This document shows, one piece after another, positions 1 through 13,171 of a stretch of DNA of 64,000 bases. The stretch comes from Gammaproteobacteria bacterium (GTDB lineage: Bacteria > Pseudomonadota > Gammaproteobacteria > UBA4575): the NCBI GenBank assembly GCA_028279275.1, contig JANQOB010000018.1, forward strand, positions 248,001-312,000. The letters are read 5' to 3'. Under the pieces are notes generated by a model that worked only from the letters and a program-made list of their open reading frames with translations, was not told the origin of the DNA and ran no database searches. Position 1 is the stretch's first letter; every line of letters starts with the position of its first letter. A program made the translations under genes and the position numbers.

Positions 1-178
1 GCAACAAACACAGCAAAATATTCAATTAGCTGCTCAGCGATTAGACGACACCTCGGCGTTAGAACTTATTGCCGAAGATTTACGTTCAGCCCAACAACAT
101 TTAAATGAGATCACCGGCGAATTTTCTTCAGACGAGCTGCTCGGTAAAATATTCAGTGAGTTTTGCATTGGTAAATAA
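1..178 (+). CDS. mnmE: tRNA modification GTPase MnmE, C-terminal fragment
   Basis: The reading frame open from base 2 encodes the last 58 residues of a protein ending in Phe-Cys-Ile-Gly-Lys. The C-terminal Cys-x-Gly-Lys motif is the hallmark of MnmE (TrmE), the GTPase that works with MnmG to install (carboxymethyl)aminomethyl groups on wobble uridine 34 of certain tRNAs. The visible part matches the end of the helical domain and carries the family's functional cysteine. The gene starts before the window, so GTPase motifs cannot be checked. It lies directly upstream of mnmG, the usual gammaproteobacterial order near the replication origin. Confidence 0.9.
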   Translation, partial: QQTQQNIQLAAQRLDDTSALELIAEDLRSAQQHLNEITGEFSSDELLGKIFSEFCIGK

Positions 179-241
179 GCTGTAATGACACCTATGGGGG
201 AGTCGTGTAATTCGATGACCTTCAGTACAATATCTGAGCAT

Positions 242-2131
242 ATGAGCACAAAAGAACAATCTTATGACGTGATCGTTATCGGTGGTGGTCACGCAGGCAC
301 TGAGGCTGCTTTGGCTTCGGCACGCATGGGTGCTAGTACTTTACTCATTACTCACAATATTGAAACGATTGGTCAAATGAGTTGTAACCCCGCAATTGGC
401 GGTATTGGCAAAAGTCATTTAGTTAAAGAAATTGATGCCATGGGCGGTGCAATGGCCTTTGCGGCGGACATGGGCGGTATTCAATTTCGTGTGCTTAATT
501 CACGCAAAGGCCCAGCCGTTCGCGCGACACGCGCACAGGCCGATCGCGTTTTATATAAAGCTGCTATTCGCAGACAGGTTGAAAATCAAGAAAATTTACA
601 ACTGTTTCAACAAGCCGTTGATGACTTGTTAATTAAAAATGATCGCATTGTTGGTGTGGCCACTCAAAGTGGACTCACATTTAAAGCCCAATCTGTAGTG
701 TTAACAACCGGCACATTTTTGGGCGGCAAAATTCATATAGGAAATGATAATTATGCGGCCGGTCGTGCAGGCGACCCTCCGGCAATTACCTTGGCAAAGC
801 GCCTACGAGATTTAGATTTACGTGTAGGGCGATTAAAAACAGGCACTCCACCGAGAATTGATGGCCGCACAATCGATTACTCGAAAACCGAGATTCAACC
901 GGGCGACAAACCGACACCCGTATTTTCTTACCGGGGCGACACTGCAAACCATCCCGAACAAGTGAACTGCTACATCACTTATACCAACGAACAAACACAT
1001 GAAATTATTCGACAAGATTTAAAACTCTCGCCTATGTATAACGGCAATATCGATAGCACCGGGCCGCGTTATTGTCCCTCCATTGAAGATAAGGTCACGC
1101 GTTTTGCGGAGCGCGACAAACACCAAATTTTTATAGAGCCCGAAGGTTTGCAAACCCAAGAGGTATATCCAAATGGCATTTCCACAAGTTTGCCATTTGC
1201 AACACAACAAAAATTTGTGCGCACTATTAAAGGCTTTGAAAATGCACATATCACACGCCCTGGTTATGCAATCGAGTATGATTATTTTGATCCACGCGAC
1301 TTAAAACCAAGTTTGGAAACAAAATCAATCGAAGGATTATTTTTTGCAGGACAAATCAACGGCACAACAGGATATGAAGAAGCTGCAGCACAAGGCTTAG
1401 TTGCAGGCATTAACGCCGTACAACATATGCGTGAGCAAGAGGCCTGGATGCCGCGTCGTGATCAAGCTTACATCGGCGTGATGATCGACGACCTCGTCAT
1501 GCGCGGGACGATAGAACCGTATCGAATGTTTACCAGTCGTGCGGAATTTAGATTACAACTGCGCCAAGATAATGCTGATTTACGATTGAGTGAAATCGCA
1601 CGTGAGTTAGGCTGTTTAACAGAAGAGCAATGGAAATCATTCTCTAATAAACGTCAAGTATTAGAACAACAACGTGAACGCTTGCAAAATAGCTATGTTC
1701 AGCCAAACGACGTTGATCAGAAAACAGCTCAAGAAATTTTAAACACTTCACTTAAACACGAATACAGCATGTATGAATTACTGCGTCGCCCGGAAGTTAC
1801 TTTTGAAAGCTTACAAAAACTAAGCAAACAAGACTTAAGTGAAATCCCCAAAGATATTTGTGAGCAATTGGAAATTCAAGCTAAATACGCAGGCTATATT
1901 GAACGCCAAAAAGCTCAAGTTGAGCGTTTAATGCAACAAGAAGAAGTAAAATTACCCCAAGATTTTAACTATGCAGCGATATCCGGATTGTCAAATGAAG
2001 CTAAACAAAAGCTTACCGAGATTAAACCTTTAACGATTGGGCAAGCCGCAAGGATTTCTGGAATCACGCCGTCTACAATTTCATTACTATTGGTGCATTT
2101 AAAAGCTAAGCCTTCCCGAAAAAGCGCTTAG
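242..2131 (+). CDS. mnmG: tRNA uridine-5-carboxymethylaminomethyl(34) synthesis enzyme MnmG
   Basis: MnmG (GidA) is the FAD-dependent partner of MnmE in wobble-uridine modification. The N-terminal Rossmann motif [12 protein letters not shown] and the conserved blocks [11 protein letters not shown] and [16 protein letters not shown] are visible. Starting at 242 gives 629 residues, the same length as the E. coli protein, and places the FAD motif at the expected distance from the start. The frame is open back to an ATG at 185, and a purine-rich GGGGGAG lies at 195-201 ahead of a further in-frame ATG at 215, so a slightly longer product is possible. It sits 63 bases after mnmE and 11 bases before rsmG, consistent with one transcription unit. 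Confidence 0.95.
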   Translation: MSTKEQSYDVIVIGGGHAGTEAALASARMGASTLLITHNIETIGQMSCNPAIGGIGKSHLVKEIDAMGGAMAFAADMGGIQFRVLNSRKGPAVRATRAQADRVLYKAAIRRQVENQENLQLFQQAVDDLLIKNDRIVGVATQSGLTFKAQSVVLTTGTFLGGKIHIGNDNYAAGRAGDPPAITLAKRLRDLDLRVGRLKTGTPPRIDGRTIDYSKTEIQPGDKPTPVFSYRGDTANHPEQVNCYITYTNEQTHEIIRQDLKLSPMYNGNIDSTGPRYCPSIEDKVTRFAERDKHQIFIEPEGLQTQEVYPNGISTSLPFATQQKFVRTIKGFENAHITRPGYAIEYDYFDPRDLKPSLETKSIEGLFFAGQINGTTGYEEAAAQGLVAGINAVQHMREQEAWMPRRDQAYIGVMIDDLVMRGTIEPYRMFTSRAEFRLQLRQDNADLRLSEIARELGCLTEEQWKSFSNKRQVLEQQRERLQNSYVQPNDVDQKTAQEILNTSLKHEYSMYELLRRPEVTFESLQKLSKQDLSEIPKDICEQLEIQAKYAGYIERQKAQVERLMQQEEVKLPQDFNYAAISGLSNEAKQKLTEIKPLTIGQAARISGITPSTISLLLVHLKAKPSRKSA

Positions 2132-2142
2132 CAGTCTCTCCC

Positions 2143-2769
2143 ATGGATCCCACACAGCTGCTTAATAGGGGTGTGCAGGAATTAGGGCTTGCGGTTAATG
2201 AGCTTCAACTTCAGCAATTGCAATATTACGTTGAACTGCTGCAAAAATGGAATAAAACTTATAACCTAACAGCGATCGATAACACGCAAGAGATTATTAG
2301 CAAGCATATTCTTGATAGTCTTTCAGCTGCGGTTTATTTGAAAGGCAAAAATATTATCGACGTCGGCAGTGGCGCAGGTTTACCTGGCATACCTCTGGCA
2401 ACAGTTCATCCAGATAAACAATTTGTTTTAATCGATAGCAACGCCAAAAAAACCCACTTCATACAGCAAGCGAATATTGAACTCGGGCTAAAAAACATCC
2501 AGGTTATTCATCAGCGAGTTGAACAATATTTGCCCAAGCAGATATTTCACACCCTCATAAGCCGCGCGTTTGCTAACTGCAATGAACTTTTGGATCGTTG
2601 CGAATCTGTGCTACAACGCCTAGATCAGGCAGGACGAATAATTTTTATGTTGGGTAAACAAAATCAACTCGAAGGGATGCCAAAACGATATAATGTGCTC
2701 GAGACTCATCGCGTGAAAATTCCACAACTCGAGGCACAACGACATATCGCCATCGTCGAAAAAGCATAG
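2143..2769 (+). CDS. rsmG: 16S rRNA (guanine(527)-N7)-methyltransferase RsmG
   Basis: This 208-residue protein is RsmG (GidB), which methylates N7 of G527 in 16S rRNA using S-adenosylmethionine. The SAM-binding glycine motif IIDVGSGAGLPGIPLA lies near residue 70, preceded by the family-typical N-terminal segment WNKTYNLTAI. The length matches the family (about 205-215). The gene follows mnmG by 11 bases and precedes parA by 9 bases, the standard gammaproteobacterial order, and is probably cotranscribed with both. Confidence 0.95.
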   Translation: MDPTQLLNRGVQELGLAVNELQLQQLQYYVELLQKWNKTYNLTAIDNTQEIISKHILDSLSAAVYLKGKNIIDVGSGAGLPGIPLATVHPDKQFVLIDSNAKKTHFIQQANIELGLKNIQVIHQRVEQYLPKQIFHTLISRAFANCNELLDRCESVLQRLDQAGRIIFMLGKQNQLEGMPKRYNVLETHRVKIPQLEAQRHIAIVEKA

Positions 2770-2778
2770 TTAAAACGC

Positions 2779-3579
2779 ATGACTAAAATTATTTCAGTAA
2801 CTAACCAAAAAGGCGGCGTAGGTAAAACTACAACCTCAGTAAATCTGGCGGCCTCGATGTCGGCGACCAATCGCAGCGTATTACTCATTGATCTTGATCC
2901 ACAAGGCAACGCCACAATGGGCTCAGGTGTGGATAAGCGTACAGTCGAAAAAAGCACAGCTAATGTTTTACTTGGCGAATCAACGATTAGCGAATGTATA
3001 GTGCATGGCAGTAAAGGCGGCTATGATCTATTGCCAGGCAATGAGCAATTAACCATAGCCGAAGTGCAATTACTTGACGTGGATAGGCGTGAATTTAAAT
3101 TACGCGATGCCCTTCAAGAAGTAACTGAGGACTACGATTATATTTTTATCGACTGCCCGCCTTCATTAAACATGCTCACAGTCAATGGCTTGGTTGCAGC
3201 AAGCAGCGTTATTATTCCCACTCAGTGTGAATACTATGCTTTAGAAGGCTTGTCCGCATTAACGCAGACGATTGAGCGTATTCGCATGTCGTCTAATCCA
3301 GATTTAAAAATCGAGGGCTTATTGCGCACTATGTACGACCCACGCAATAACTTAGCCAACGATGTATCAGCCCAATTAACTTCACATTTTGGTGAAAGCG
3401 TTTACCGAACGATTATTCCGCGCAATGTAACTTTAGCTGAAGCACCTAGCCACGGTTTACCTGTACTTTTGTATGATAAGCGTTCACGCGGCGCATTGGC
3501 TTATTTAGCGCTTGCGGGCGAGATGTTACGTCGAGATGAAGCACAAACCCATTCCATATCATCTGCAATGGCAAACTGA
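2779..3579 (+). CDS. parA: Chromosome partitioning ATPase ParA (Soj)
   Basis: A 266-residue ParA/Soj-type ATPase that, with ParB, segregates origin regions along the nucleoid. The deviant Walker A motif NQKGGVGKTTT begins at residue 8. The IDLDPQGN segment near residue 38 and the FIDCPPSLNMLTVN Walker B region are intact. There is no N-terminal DNA-binding extension, as expected for a chromosomal rather than a plasmid type Ia ParA. It is followed after 14 bases by parB. Location next to mnmG-rsmG supports a chromosomal origin-proximal par locus. Confidence 0.95.
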   Translation: MTKIISVTNQKGGVGKTTTSVNLAASMSATNRSVLLIDLDPQGNATMGSGVDKRTVEKSTANVLLGESTISECIVHGSKGGYDLLPGNEQLTIAEVQLLDVDRREFKLRDALQEVTEDYDYIFIDCPPSLNMLTVNGLVAASSVIIPTQCEYYALEGLSALTQTIERIRMSSNPDLKIEGLLRTMYDPRNNLANDVSAQLTSHFGESVYRTIIPRNVTLAEAPSHGLPVLLYDKRSRGALAYLALAGEMLRRDEAQTHSISSAMAN

Positions 3580-3593
3580 CTTATGATAAAACT

Positions 3594-4481
3594 ATGATTA
3601 AGAAAAAACGTGGTCTTGGAGCGCTAGGTGTCGATGTACTGCTAAGTGCTGCGGAAACCGAGAGCGCCATCAGCCGCAACGCAGAACACGGAAAATCACT
3701 ACAAACCCTACCCGTAGATTTAATACATCAAAGCCCTTATCAACCAAGACAGGCCATGGAGCCTGAAGCACTTGAAGCCTTGGCAAATTCAATTCGGCAA
3801 CAGGGTGTCGTTCAACCTATCGTAGTGCGCAAAACAGGAGATAATTTTGAGCTCATTGCAGGCGAACGCCGATGGCGTGCCGCACAACAAGCAGGACTGC
3901 AGGAAATTCCGGCAGTTGTTAAGAGTGTTAATGATCAAGAAGCTGCTGCAATCGCAATTATAGAAAACCTGCAGCGTGAAGATCTTAATCCGTTAGAAGA
4001 AGCGCAAGCATTCGCTAATTTAATTGATAAATTTGGGCTTACCCACCAAGAAGTAGGGGAAGTGGTGTCCCGTTCCCGCTCCGCAGTCAGTAATAGCCTG
4101 CGCTTACTAGAATTAGCCGAACCGGTTAAGACCATGCTCAATCACAACGACTTAGAAATGGGACATGCACGCGCATTGTTGGCACTAAAAGATAAGCAAC
4201 AAATTCAATGTGCCCAAGCGATTGTTAAACGCCAATTATCAGTGCGCGGTGCTGAGACATTGGTGAAACAGTATCAACAAGCAGGCAGCAAAAAGAAAAG
4301 TGCAAAAGAGATCCACCAGGATCCTGACATATCTCGCATGGAGCACAGCTTATCCGACCAATTAGGCGCAAGCGTAACGATTCAGCATAGCCAAAATGGG
4401 AGTGGACGCATGCAGATTAAATACAGCAACCTCGATGAATTTGAGGGAATCATTGCAAAATTAATTGGCGAATCAAAATAA
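3594..4481 (+). CDS. parB: Chromosome partitioning protein ParB (Spo0J)
   Basis: A 295-residue ParB that binds parS and loads around the origin. The N-terminal CTPase/ParB domain shows GERRWRA and the segment ENLQREDLNPLEEA, followed by a helix-turn-helix (HQEVGEVVSRSRSAVSNSLRLL) and a C-terminal dimerisation region. Length is normal. It shares a tight operon with parA. No site resembling the parS consensus was found by eye in the window, so the cognate sites probably lie closer to the origin. Confidence 0.94.
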   Translation: MIKKKRGLGALGVDVLLSAAETESAISRNAEHGKSLQTLPVDLIHQSPYQPRQAMEPEALEALANSIRQQGVVQPIVVRKTGDNFELIAGERRWRAAQQAGLQEIPAVVKSVNDQEAAAIAIIENLQREDLNPLEEAQAFANLIDKFGLTHQEVGEVVSRSRSAVSNSLRLLELAEPVKTMLNHNDLEMGHARALLALKDKQQIQCAQAIVKRQLSVRGAETLVKQYQQAGSKKKSAKEIHQDPDISRMEHSLSDQLGASVTIQHSQNGSGRMQIKYSNLDEFEGIIAKLIGESK

Positions 4482-4523
4482 TTTAGAAGAGTAAAATTAC
4501 ACCCTCATATTCATTTGTTTCTA

Positions 4524-4552
4524 TTGAGATTTGATGGCCTAAATTTTATACT
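4524..4552 (+). promoter_or_regulatory. Candidate sigma-70 promoter for the atp operon
   Basis: TTGAGA (4524-4529) and TATACT (4547-4552) are separated by 17 bases in the 185-base gap between parB and atpI. Both hexamers are close to the sigma-70 consensus and the spacing is optimal. It would give an atpI leader of roughly 110 bases. Confidence 0.6.
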
Positions 4553-4666
4553 TCGCGCCTCTGTCAAAGCACTTAATGAGTTGCGTAAAGTCCGTTTCCA
4601 ATAGCGGTTTAAAAACACTGTTGTCTGAAATGAAGACATGAACCGTAAAATTAATAATTAAATAAA

Positions 4667-5068
4667 TTGGTTCAAAAAATAACAATACCTGCGCAAATAA
4701 AAAATATTTTGTTTTGGCAATGGCTAATTACATTTTGCGTTACAGCTTTTTTATTTATCGCTAAACACGATTTAGCATTTTCTGCATTATTAGGCGGTGC
4801 AATTTGCGCATTACCAAATATGTATTTTGCTCGTCAGTTGTTTACAAAACGAAGAATTGCTGAAGCGGGAACTTTACTTCGTACCATTTATGTAGCGGAG
4901 TTTATTAAGCTGAGTTTAGCCGTCGCACTACTTGCGATTGTATTAATTAATTATAAGGACGTACATCCGATAACATTATTTGCCACGTACTTTATTGTGC
5001 ATTCATGCATGTGGGTCGTGCCCCTTGTTACACAAGTTTTTACCAAACCAACACTTAAGCAAACTTAA
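4667..5068 (+). CDS. atpI: ATP synthase accessory protein AtpI
   Basis: A 133-residue, four-helix membrane protein at the head of the atp operon. AtpI proteins are poorly conserved assembly factors linked to c-ring assembly and Mg2+ or Ca2+ handling. Identification rests on position directly before atpB, size and hydrophobic pattern. The segment LGGAICALPNMYFA in the second helix region is typical of the family. The start is a TTG codon; no ATG lies upstream in a plausible position. The stop is 6 bases before atpB. Confidence 0.85.
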   Translation: MVQKITIPAQIKNILFWQWLITFCVTAFLFIAKHDLAFSALLGGAICALPNMYFARQLFTKRRIAEAGTLLRTIYVAEFIKLSLAVALLAIVLINYKDVHPITLFATYFIVHSCMWVVPLVTQVFTKPTLKQT

Positions 5069-5071
5069 TAA

Positions 5072-6232
<1,161 letters not shown>

Positions 6233-6263
6233 CCTCGATATTAAAAAAATTTAAGGCAAGCTA

Positions 6264-6734
6264 ATGAACATAAACTTAACTCTTATTGGCCAATCGATAG
6301 CATTTGCAGTGTTCGTTACTTTTTGCATGAAAGTTGTATGGCCACCCATTATGGCGGCATTGGATGAACGCAAAAAGAAGATTGCAGATGGTTTGGCAGA
6401 AGCCGAGCGCGGATTAAAACAACAAGAACTTGCTGAGCAAGGTGCGGAAAAGAAATTAGCGGAAGCGAAACAACAAGCATCCGATATTCTCAGCCAAGCA
6501 CAAAAACGTGCGAACGAAATTGTTGAAGATGCAAAATCTGTTGCTGTTGAAGAAGGTAATCGCATCAAAGAAGCTGCGCACGCCGAGGTAGAAAAAGAAG
6601 TTAATCGTGCCAAAGAACAACTACGCACTCAGGTTTCTACAATTGCGGTTGCAGGCGCTGAGCGTATTTTGAAGAAAGAGATTAATGCAGATGCGCATCA
6701 AGACATTCTTGATGATTTGGCTACGCAAATTTAA
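6264..6734 (+). CDS. atpF: F0F1 ATP synthase subunit b
   Basis: Subunit b (156 residues, identical in length to E. coli) is the peripheral stalk. It has one N-terminal membrane helix (residues about 4-25) followed by a long, charged, alanine-rich coiled coil that dimerises and reaches subunit delta. The motif [20 protein letters not shown] after the helix is diagnostic. It lies between atpE and atpH as usual. Confidence 0.95.
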   Translation: MNINLTLIGQSIAFAVFVTFCMKVVWPPIMAALDERKKKIADGLAEAERGLKQQELAEQGAEKKLAEAKQQASDILSQAQKRANEIVEDAKSVAVEEGNRIKEAAHAEVEKEVNRAKEQLRTQVSTIAVAGAERILKKEINADAHQDILDDLATQI

Positions 6735-6743
6735 ATAAGCGAT

Positions 6744-7280
6744 ATGTCAGAACTCACTACAGCAGCAAGACCATATGCAAGAGCGGCATTTGATATTGCC
6801 AAGGCTAATGGTGAGCAACAAAAGTGGACAGACATGTTGGGCTTTATGGCAGCAGTAGCACATGACCCCACTATGAAGGCTCTATTAGACAGTCCAAGAC
6901 TTTCACAAAACCAAGCAGCTGAAATGTTTATCTCTGTTTGTGAAGGAAAGATTGACCAACGCGGTAAAAATTTCATCAAGCTGTTGGCAGAGAATGATCG
7001 TCTAAGTTTATTACCCGAAATCACTGCGTTATATGAACACTACCGCGCTGAGGCTGAAGGCTCTATAGAGGCAGAAGTTATTTCTGCAAGTGAAGTAAGT
7101 GAATCACAGCTTGCTAAAATTACTGCTTCACTTAAAAACCGTCTAGGCAAAGAGGTACGGCTTACCTCTAAGATTGATCCATCGCTTATTGGCGGGGCGA
7201 TTATTCGCGCTGGAGACTTAGTGATTGATGGATCCGTTAGTGGTCGTTTAGAAAAACTATCTACTGCGCTTACAAATTAA
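6744..7280 (+). CDS. atpH: F0F1 ATP synthase subunit delta
   Basis: Subunit delta (178 residues) ties the peripheral stalk to the top of F1. The N-terminal helical domain begins with the family motif ARPYARAAFDIA, and the C-terminal signature GGAIIRAGDLVIDGSVSGRL is present. Size matches E. coli AtpH (177). It starts 9 bases after atpF, within the operon. Confidence 0.95.
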   Translation: MSELTTAARPYARAAFDIAKANGEQQKWTDMLGFMAAVAHDPTMKALLDSPRLSQNQAAEMFISVCEGKIDQRGKNFIKLLAENDRLSLLPEITALYEHYRAEAEGSIEAEVISASEVSESQLAKITASLKNRLGKEVRLTSKIDPSLIGGAIIRAGDLVIDGSVSGRLEKLSTALTN

Positions 7281-7333
7281 TTTAAACATTAAAAAATTTA
7301 TTTAGTACTTGGGTACGAAAGAGGAATAAAGAA

Positions 7334-8875
7334 ATGCAACTTAACCCAACTGAAATTAGTGAACTTATAAAAAGCCGCATTGACAATTTTGAGGCGGTAG
7401 CAGAAGCACGTACTGAAGGCACAGTAGTGGGTGTGACCGACGGTATTGTCCGTATTCATGGTCTCGCAGATGTAATGGCGGGCGAGATGTTGGAATTTCC
7501 ACAAAACACTTTTGGTATGGCGCTTAACTTAGAGCGTGATTCAGTGGGTGCCGTTGTATTGGGTGATTACAAACATATTGTTGAAGGTGACAAAGTTTCC
7601 TGCACAGGCCGTATTCTTGAGGTGCCGGTAGGATCTGAAATGTTAGGGCGGGTTGTGAACTCGCTCGGTGAACCGATTGATGGAAAAGGTCCAGTCAATG
7701 CATCACTTAGTTCACCGATTGAAAAAATAGCGCCGGGTGTGATTGAACGTCAGTCAGTGAGTCAGCCTGTACAAACCGGTTTGAAATCGATTGATTCCAT
7801 GGTGCCTATCGGGCGAGGCCAGCGTGAATTGATTATTGGTGATCGTCAAACCGGTAAAACCGCAGTCGCTATTGATGCCATCATTAACCAAAAAGGCACC
7901 GGCATTAAATGTATTTACGTTGCCATTGGCCAGAAAAATTCCTCGGTCGCCAACGTAGTGCGCAAGCTTGAAGAACACGGCGCAATGGAACATACAATTA
8001 TTGTATCTGCCAGTGCATCTGAATCGGCAGCAATGCAATACATTGCGCCTTACTCGGGTTGTTCCATGGGCGAATATTTCCGTGACCGAGGTGAAGATGC
8101 ATTAATTATTTATGATGATTTAACTAAGCAAGCTTGGGCGTATCGTCAAGTATCATTATTGTTAAGACGACCACCGGGTCGAGAAGCTTATCCCGGTGAC
8201 GTCTTCTATTTGCATTCTCGTTTATTAGAACGTGCATCGCGCGTGAATGCAGAGTATGTAGAAGCGTTTACCAATGGAGAAGTAAAAGGACAAACGGGTT
8301 CACTAACCGCACTGCCGATTATTGAAACGCAAGCCGGTGACGTATCCGCTTTTGTACCTACGAATGTAATTTCAATTACCGACGGACAAATCTTTTTGGA
8401 ATCGGATTTGTTTAATTCAGGTTTTCGCCCAGCGATTAATGCGGGTTTATCCGTATCTCGTGTAGGTGGTGCAGCACAAACAAAAATAATTAAAAAGCTC
8501 GGCGGTGGTGTGCGGCTTGCGTTAGCCCAATATCGCGAGCTTGCGGCATTCTCGCAATTTGCATCGGATCTTGATGAGCAAACACGCAAACAGTTAGAGC
8601 GTGGTGAGCGCGTAATGGAATTAATGAAGCAATTGCAGTACTCGCCATTAACCATTGCTGAAATGGCGGTGTCTTTATTTGCTGTAGACCAAGGCTATGT
8701 TGATGATGTTGAAGTAACTAAGGTTGTAGATTTTGAAAAAGCCATGCACGACTTTATGCGTTCACAACATAAAGACATGCTCGACAATATTAATGATACA
8801 GGTGATTACAGTGATGAAATTGAAGCTGCACTCAAGAATGCAGTTGAAGACTTTAAAGCTAAGGGAACTTGGTAA
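7334..8875 (+). CDS. atpA: F0F1 ATP synthase subunit alpha
   Basis: Subunit alpha (513 residues, the same as E. coli) carries the non-catalytic nucleotide sites of F1. The Walker A motif GDRQTGKT and the signature [17 protein letters not shown] are intact. Beta-barrel, nucleotide-binding and C-terminal helical domains follow in normal order. A GAGGAAT ribosome binding site lies just upstream. Confidence 0.97.
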   Translation: MQLNPTEISELIKSRIDNFEAVAEARTEGTVVGVTDGIVRIHGLADVMAGEMLEFPQNTFGMALNLERDSVGAVVLGDYKHIVEGDKVSCTGRILEVPVGSEMLGRVVNSLGEPIDGKGPVNASLSSPIEKIAPGVIERQSVSQPVQTGLKSIDSMVPIGRGQRELIIGDRQTGKTAVAIDAIINQKGTGIKCIYVAIGQKNSSVANVVRKLEEHGAMEHTIIVSASASESAAMQYIAPYSGCSMGEYFRDRGEDALIIYDDLTKQAWAYRQVSLLLRRPPGREAYPGDVFYLHSRLLERASRVNAEYVEAFTNGEVKGQTGSLTALPIIETQAGDVSAFVPTNVISITDGQIFLESDLFNSGFRPAINAGLSVSRVGGAAQTKIIKKLGGGVRLALAQYRELAAFSQFASDLDEQTRKQLERGERVMELMKQLQYSPLTIAEMAVSLFAVDQGYVDDVEVTKVVDFEKAMHDFMRSQHKDMLDNINDTGDYSDEIEAALKNAVEDFKAKGTW

Positions 8876-8908
8876 ACCGTTAGCGAATAATTTATTTAAC
8901 TAAATAAT

Positions 8909-9772
8909 ATGGCCAACGAAAAAGAAATACGCACGCAGATCGCGAGTATCAAGAATACTCAAAAGATCACCAAAGCCATGGAAATGGTTGCCGCGAGTAA
9001 GATGCGACGTGCGCAAGACCGTATGAGTGCAACACGCCCCTATTCGCAAAAAATGCTTAACGTAATCGGACATCTTGCTAATGCAAATACTGAATATAGT
9101 CATCCGTTTCTTGTAGAGCATCCTGATGTAAAAAGAGTCGCCTATATTATTGTGTCGACTGATCGGGGTTTATGTGGTGGATTGAACATCAATGCTTTCA
9201 AGGCTGCATTGAAGCACATGCAGCAATGGCAGGAAAAAAACATTGAAATTGATTTTTGTTTAATTGGGGCTAAGAGTACGCAGTTCTTTAAAAAGTTTGG
9301 TTCAAACATACTTTCTCAGGTGTCTCATCTTGGTGATGAGGTTCACTTGAGTGAATTGATAGGCACTATTAAAGCGGTATTAGATGCCTATACAGAAGGG
9401 AATCTAGATCGAGTATTTTTGGTTGAGAATGAATTTGTAAATACCATGACACAAAAACCAAAAGTTTCTACTTTATTGCCGTTAGAACCAGAAGATAGTG
9501 ATGAGCTTAAACATCATTGGGATTACATCTATGAGCCTGATGCAAGAGAAGTTTTAGATGGATTACTAACACGCTACACAGAGTCTATTGTTTACCAAAG
9601 TGTGGTAGAAAATGTTGCATGCGAGATGGCAGCTAGAATGATTGCAATGAAAAGTGCTTCAGACAATGCAGGTGAACTTATTTCAGAACTGCAGCTAGCC
9701 TATAACAAAGCACGTCAGGCTGCTATTACACAAGAAATTTCAGAAATCGTTGGCGGTGCCGCTGCGGTTTAA
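8909..9772 (+). CDS. atpG: F0F1 ATP synthase subunit gamma
   Basis: Subunit gamma (287 residues) is the central rotor shaft. Both ends show the conserved coiled-coil termini: the N-terminal segment [20 protein letters not shown] and the C-terminal segment [20 protein letters not shown]. Length equals the E. coli protein. It lies between atpA and atpD as expected. Confidence 0.96.
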   Translation: MANEKEIRTQIASIKNTQKITKAMEMVAASKMRRAQDRMSATRPYSQKMLNVIGHLANANTEYSHPFLVEHPDVKRVAYIIVSTDRGLCGGLNINAFKAALKHMQQWQEKNIEIDFCLIGAKSTQFFKKFGSNILSQVSHLGDEVHLSELIGTIKAVLDAYTEGNLDRVFLVENEFVNTMTQKPKVSTLLPLEPEDSDELKHHWDYIYEPDAREVLDGLLTRYTESIVYQSVVENVACEMAARMIAMKSASDNAGELISELQLAYNKARQAAITQEISEIVGGAAAV

Positions 9773-9806
9773 TAGTTTATTTTTAAAATACAGTTAAAGA
9801 GGATAA

Positions 9807-11189
<1,383 letters not shown>

Positions 11190-11191
11190 AT

Positions 11192-11614
11192 ATGTCCATG
11201 ACCATGCATTTAGATGTGGTAAGTGCCGAGAAAGAGCTTTTCTCTGGCACTATCAACGCCGTGTTTGCGCCGGCCCAGATGGGCGATGTTGGGATTTATC
11301 CACGACACACACCATTGGTGACTGGATTACGGCCTGGTGAGCTGAAAATTGAAATCGATGGTCAAGAAGACCAATATTTATATGTATCCGGCGGTATTCT
11401 TGAGGTTCAACCGCATGTCGTTACAGTACTTTCAGATACCGCTATTCGTGCTGAAGATCTTGATGAAGCTAAGGCATTAGAAGCCAAGCAGCGTGCTGAA
11501 GATGCATTAAAAGACCAGAAAGGGGACTTTGATGCGGCTAAAGCTCAAGCTGAGTTAGTTAGAGCGGCAGAGCAGTTACGCATGATTGAGCGTATGCGCA
11601 AGATTCGCAAATAA
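11192..11614 (+). CDS. atpC: F0F1 ATP synthase subunit epsilon
   Basis: Subunit epsilon (140 residues) sits on the central stalk and can inhibit ATP hydrolysis. It shows the beta-sandwich segment [20 protein letters not shown] followed by a helical hairpin. It begins 2 bases after the atpD stop, so translation is probably coupled. It is the last gene of the atp operon. An inverted repeat GGAATTC/GAATTCC (about 11650-11671) follows but lacks a T-tract. Confidence 0.95.
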   Translation: MSMTMHLDVVSAEKELFSGTINAVFAPAQMGDVGIYPRHTPLVTGLRPGELKIEIDGQEDQYLYVSGGILEVQPHVVTVLSDTAIRAEDLDEAKALEAKQRAEDALKDQKGDFDAAKAQAELVRAAEQLRMIERMRKIRK

Positions 11615-11678
11615 ATTTCAAGTAAAACAAGTTCTTACGCCTGTTCTAGGGAATTCTATCCGCCGAATTCCACAGCTG

Positions 11679-11706
11679 TTCAAATAAAGCTTTCCTTTTA
11701 TATACT
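11679..11706 (+). promoter_or_regulatory. Candidate sigma-70 promoter for glmU-glmS
   Basis: TTCAAA (11679-11684) and TATACT (11701-11706) are separated by 16 bases, about 80 bases before the glmU start, in the only sizeable gap between the atp operon and glmU. Confidence 0.45.
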
Positions 11707-11786
11707 GCGCTAGCATACACTCTAATAACAGTAAGTGATCTTACGGTTTATAAAGAAACAATTCTTGGATAAAAATTAGAGCCACT

Positions 11787-13148
11787 ATGGGACTAGAAGT
11801 CATCATTCTTGCTGCCGGCGCAGGTATACGTATGCATAGCGACTTACCAAAAGTGCTTCATAAAGTATCCGGCAAACCTATGCTTGAATACGTCATAAAT
11901 GCTGCAAAGCAACTATCACCTAATAATATTCATGTTGTAGTCGGACATGGCGCTGATTTAGTTCAAGCCACATTTGCTGATGAAAAAATAAATTGGTGTT
12001 TGCAAAGCGAACAATTAGGCACTGCACATGCAGTGCAGCAGGCCTTGCCCAGTATTGACGATAAACAAAATGTTTTAATTCTATATGGTGATGTACCCTT
12101 ACTAAGGGCAGAAACTTTGCAAATGCTTATCGATGGCTTATCGAAACATCAATTATCAATCTTATCTGCCAAATTAAGTAATCCAACAGGCTATGGACGT
12201 ATAGTGCGCAAAGACGGTAGACCACAATGTATTGTTGAACAAAAAGATGCCGATGATGAGATATTAAAAATTAATGAAGCCAATAGTGGCATGCTTGCGA
12301 GTAATGCAGCCAAATTAAAACATTGGTTATCACAAATTGATAATCAAAACACACAAAAAGAATTTTATTTAACAGACTGTGTTGAGCGGGCAGTGAATGA
12401 AAATGCTTCGGTTGAAGCCATCATTTGCAATAACGAAGAAGAAATTCTTGGCGTGAATAACAAGCAACATCTTGCTTACGTAGAAAGAGTTTTACAAAGT
12501 CAAATAGCCAATGAACTCATGCTTAATGGAGTAACTCTGATTGATCCAACACGTATTGATGTGAGGGGTAAATTATCTACAGGAAAGGATGTAGAAATCG
12601 ATGTCAATACAGTATTCATTGGCGATAATGATCTAGGTGATGGAGTTTATATCGGTGCAAATGCAGTGATAATTAATTCTAAGATAAAAGCCGGCACTAA
12701 AATTCATGCAAACTGCCATATCGAAAATTCCATTATAGGCGAGCGATGCGAACTTGGTCCGTTTGCACGTATACGTCCTGAAACCGTATTAGCTGAACAA
12801 GTTAAAGTAGGCAATTTTGTTGAGATGAAAAAATCCGAGGTACAATCAGGTAGCAAAATTAATCACCTAAGCTACATAGGTGATAGTGAAATCGGCAAAG
12901 GGGTGAATATTGGTGCCGGAACCATTACCTGTAATTATGATGGAGCGAATAAATATCGCACTACGATTGGTAATAATGTATTTGTGGGCTCAGATACACA
13001 ATTTGTTGCTCCGGTAACTATAGGTGATGGCGCAACAATTGGAGCAGGTTCAACCATTACCAAGGATACTCCTAAAGAAAAATTAACCTTATCGCGTAGC
13101 AAGCAAATCACCATTGATAGCTGGCATCGTCCCAAAAAAAATAACTGA
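11787..13148 (+). CDS. glmU: Bifunctional UDP-N-acetylglucosamine pyrophosphorylase / glucosamine-1-phosphate N-acetyltransferase
   Basis: GlmU (453 residues; E. coli 456) makes UDP-GlcNAc for peptidoglycan and lipid A. The N-terminal uridyltransferase domain carries ILAAGAGIRM followed by PKVLHKVSGKPM and the QLGTAHAV block. The usual glycine-rich loop is slightly varied (Ala-Gly-Ile-Arg). The C-terminal half is a left-handed beta helix of hexapeptide repeats containing the acetyltransferase segment NVFVGSDTQFVAPVTIGDGA. It precedes glmS, the enzyme two steps earlier in the same pathway. Confidence 0.96.
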   Translation: MGLEVIILAAGAGIRMHSDLPKVLHKVSGKPMLEYVINAAKQLSPNNIHVVVGHGADLVQATFADEKINWCLQSEQLGTAHAVQQALPSIDDKQNVLILYGDVPLLRAETLQMLIDGLSKHQLSILSAKLSNPTGYGRIVRKDGRPQCIVEQKDADDEILKINEANSGMLASNAAKLKHWLSQIDNQNTQKEFYLTDCVERAVNENASVEAIICNNEEEILGVNNKQHLAYVERVLQSQIANELMLNGVTLIDPTRIDVRGKLSTGKDVEIDVNTVFIGDNDLGDGVYIGANAVIINSKIKAGTKIHANCHIENSIIGERCELGPFARIRPETVLAEQVKVGNFVEMKKSEVQSGSKINHLSYIGDSEIGKGVNIGAGTITCNYDGANKYRTTIGNNVFVGSDTQFVAPVTIGDGATIGAGSTITKDTPKEKLTLSRSKQITIDSWHRPKKNN

Positions 13149-13171
13149 AATAACAAGTAATTTAACGAATC

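Noticed and set aside
2700..4500. parS sites near parAB
   Set aside because: No sequence close to the parS consensus palindrome was found by eye. A matrix scan of the full genome would settle it.
13149..13171. glmS ribozyme
   Set aside because: Only 23 bases separate glmU and glmS, and the ribozyme is characteristic of Gram-positive bacteria.
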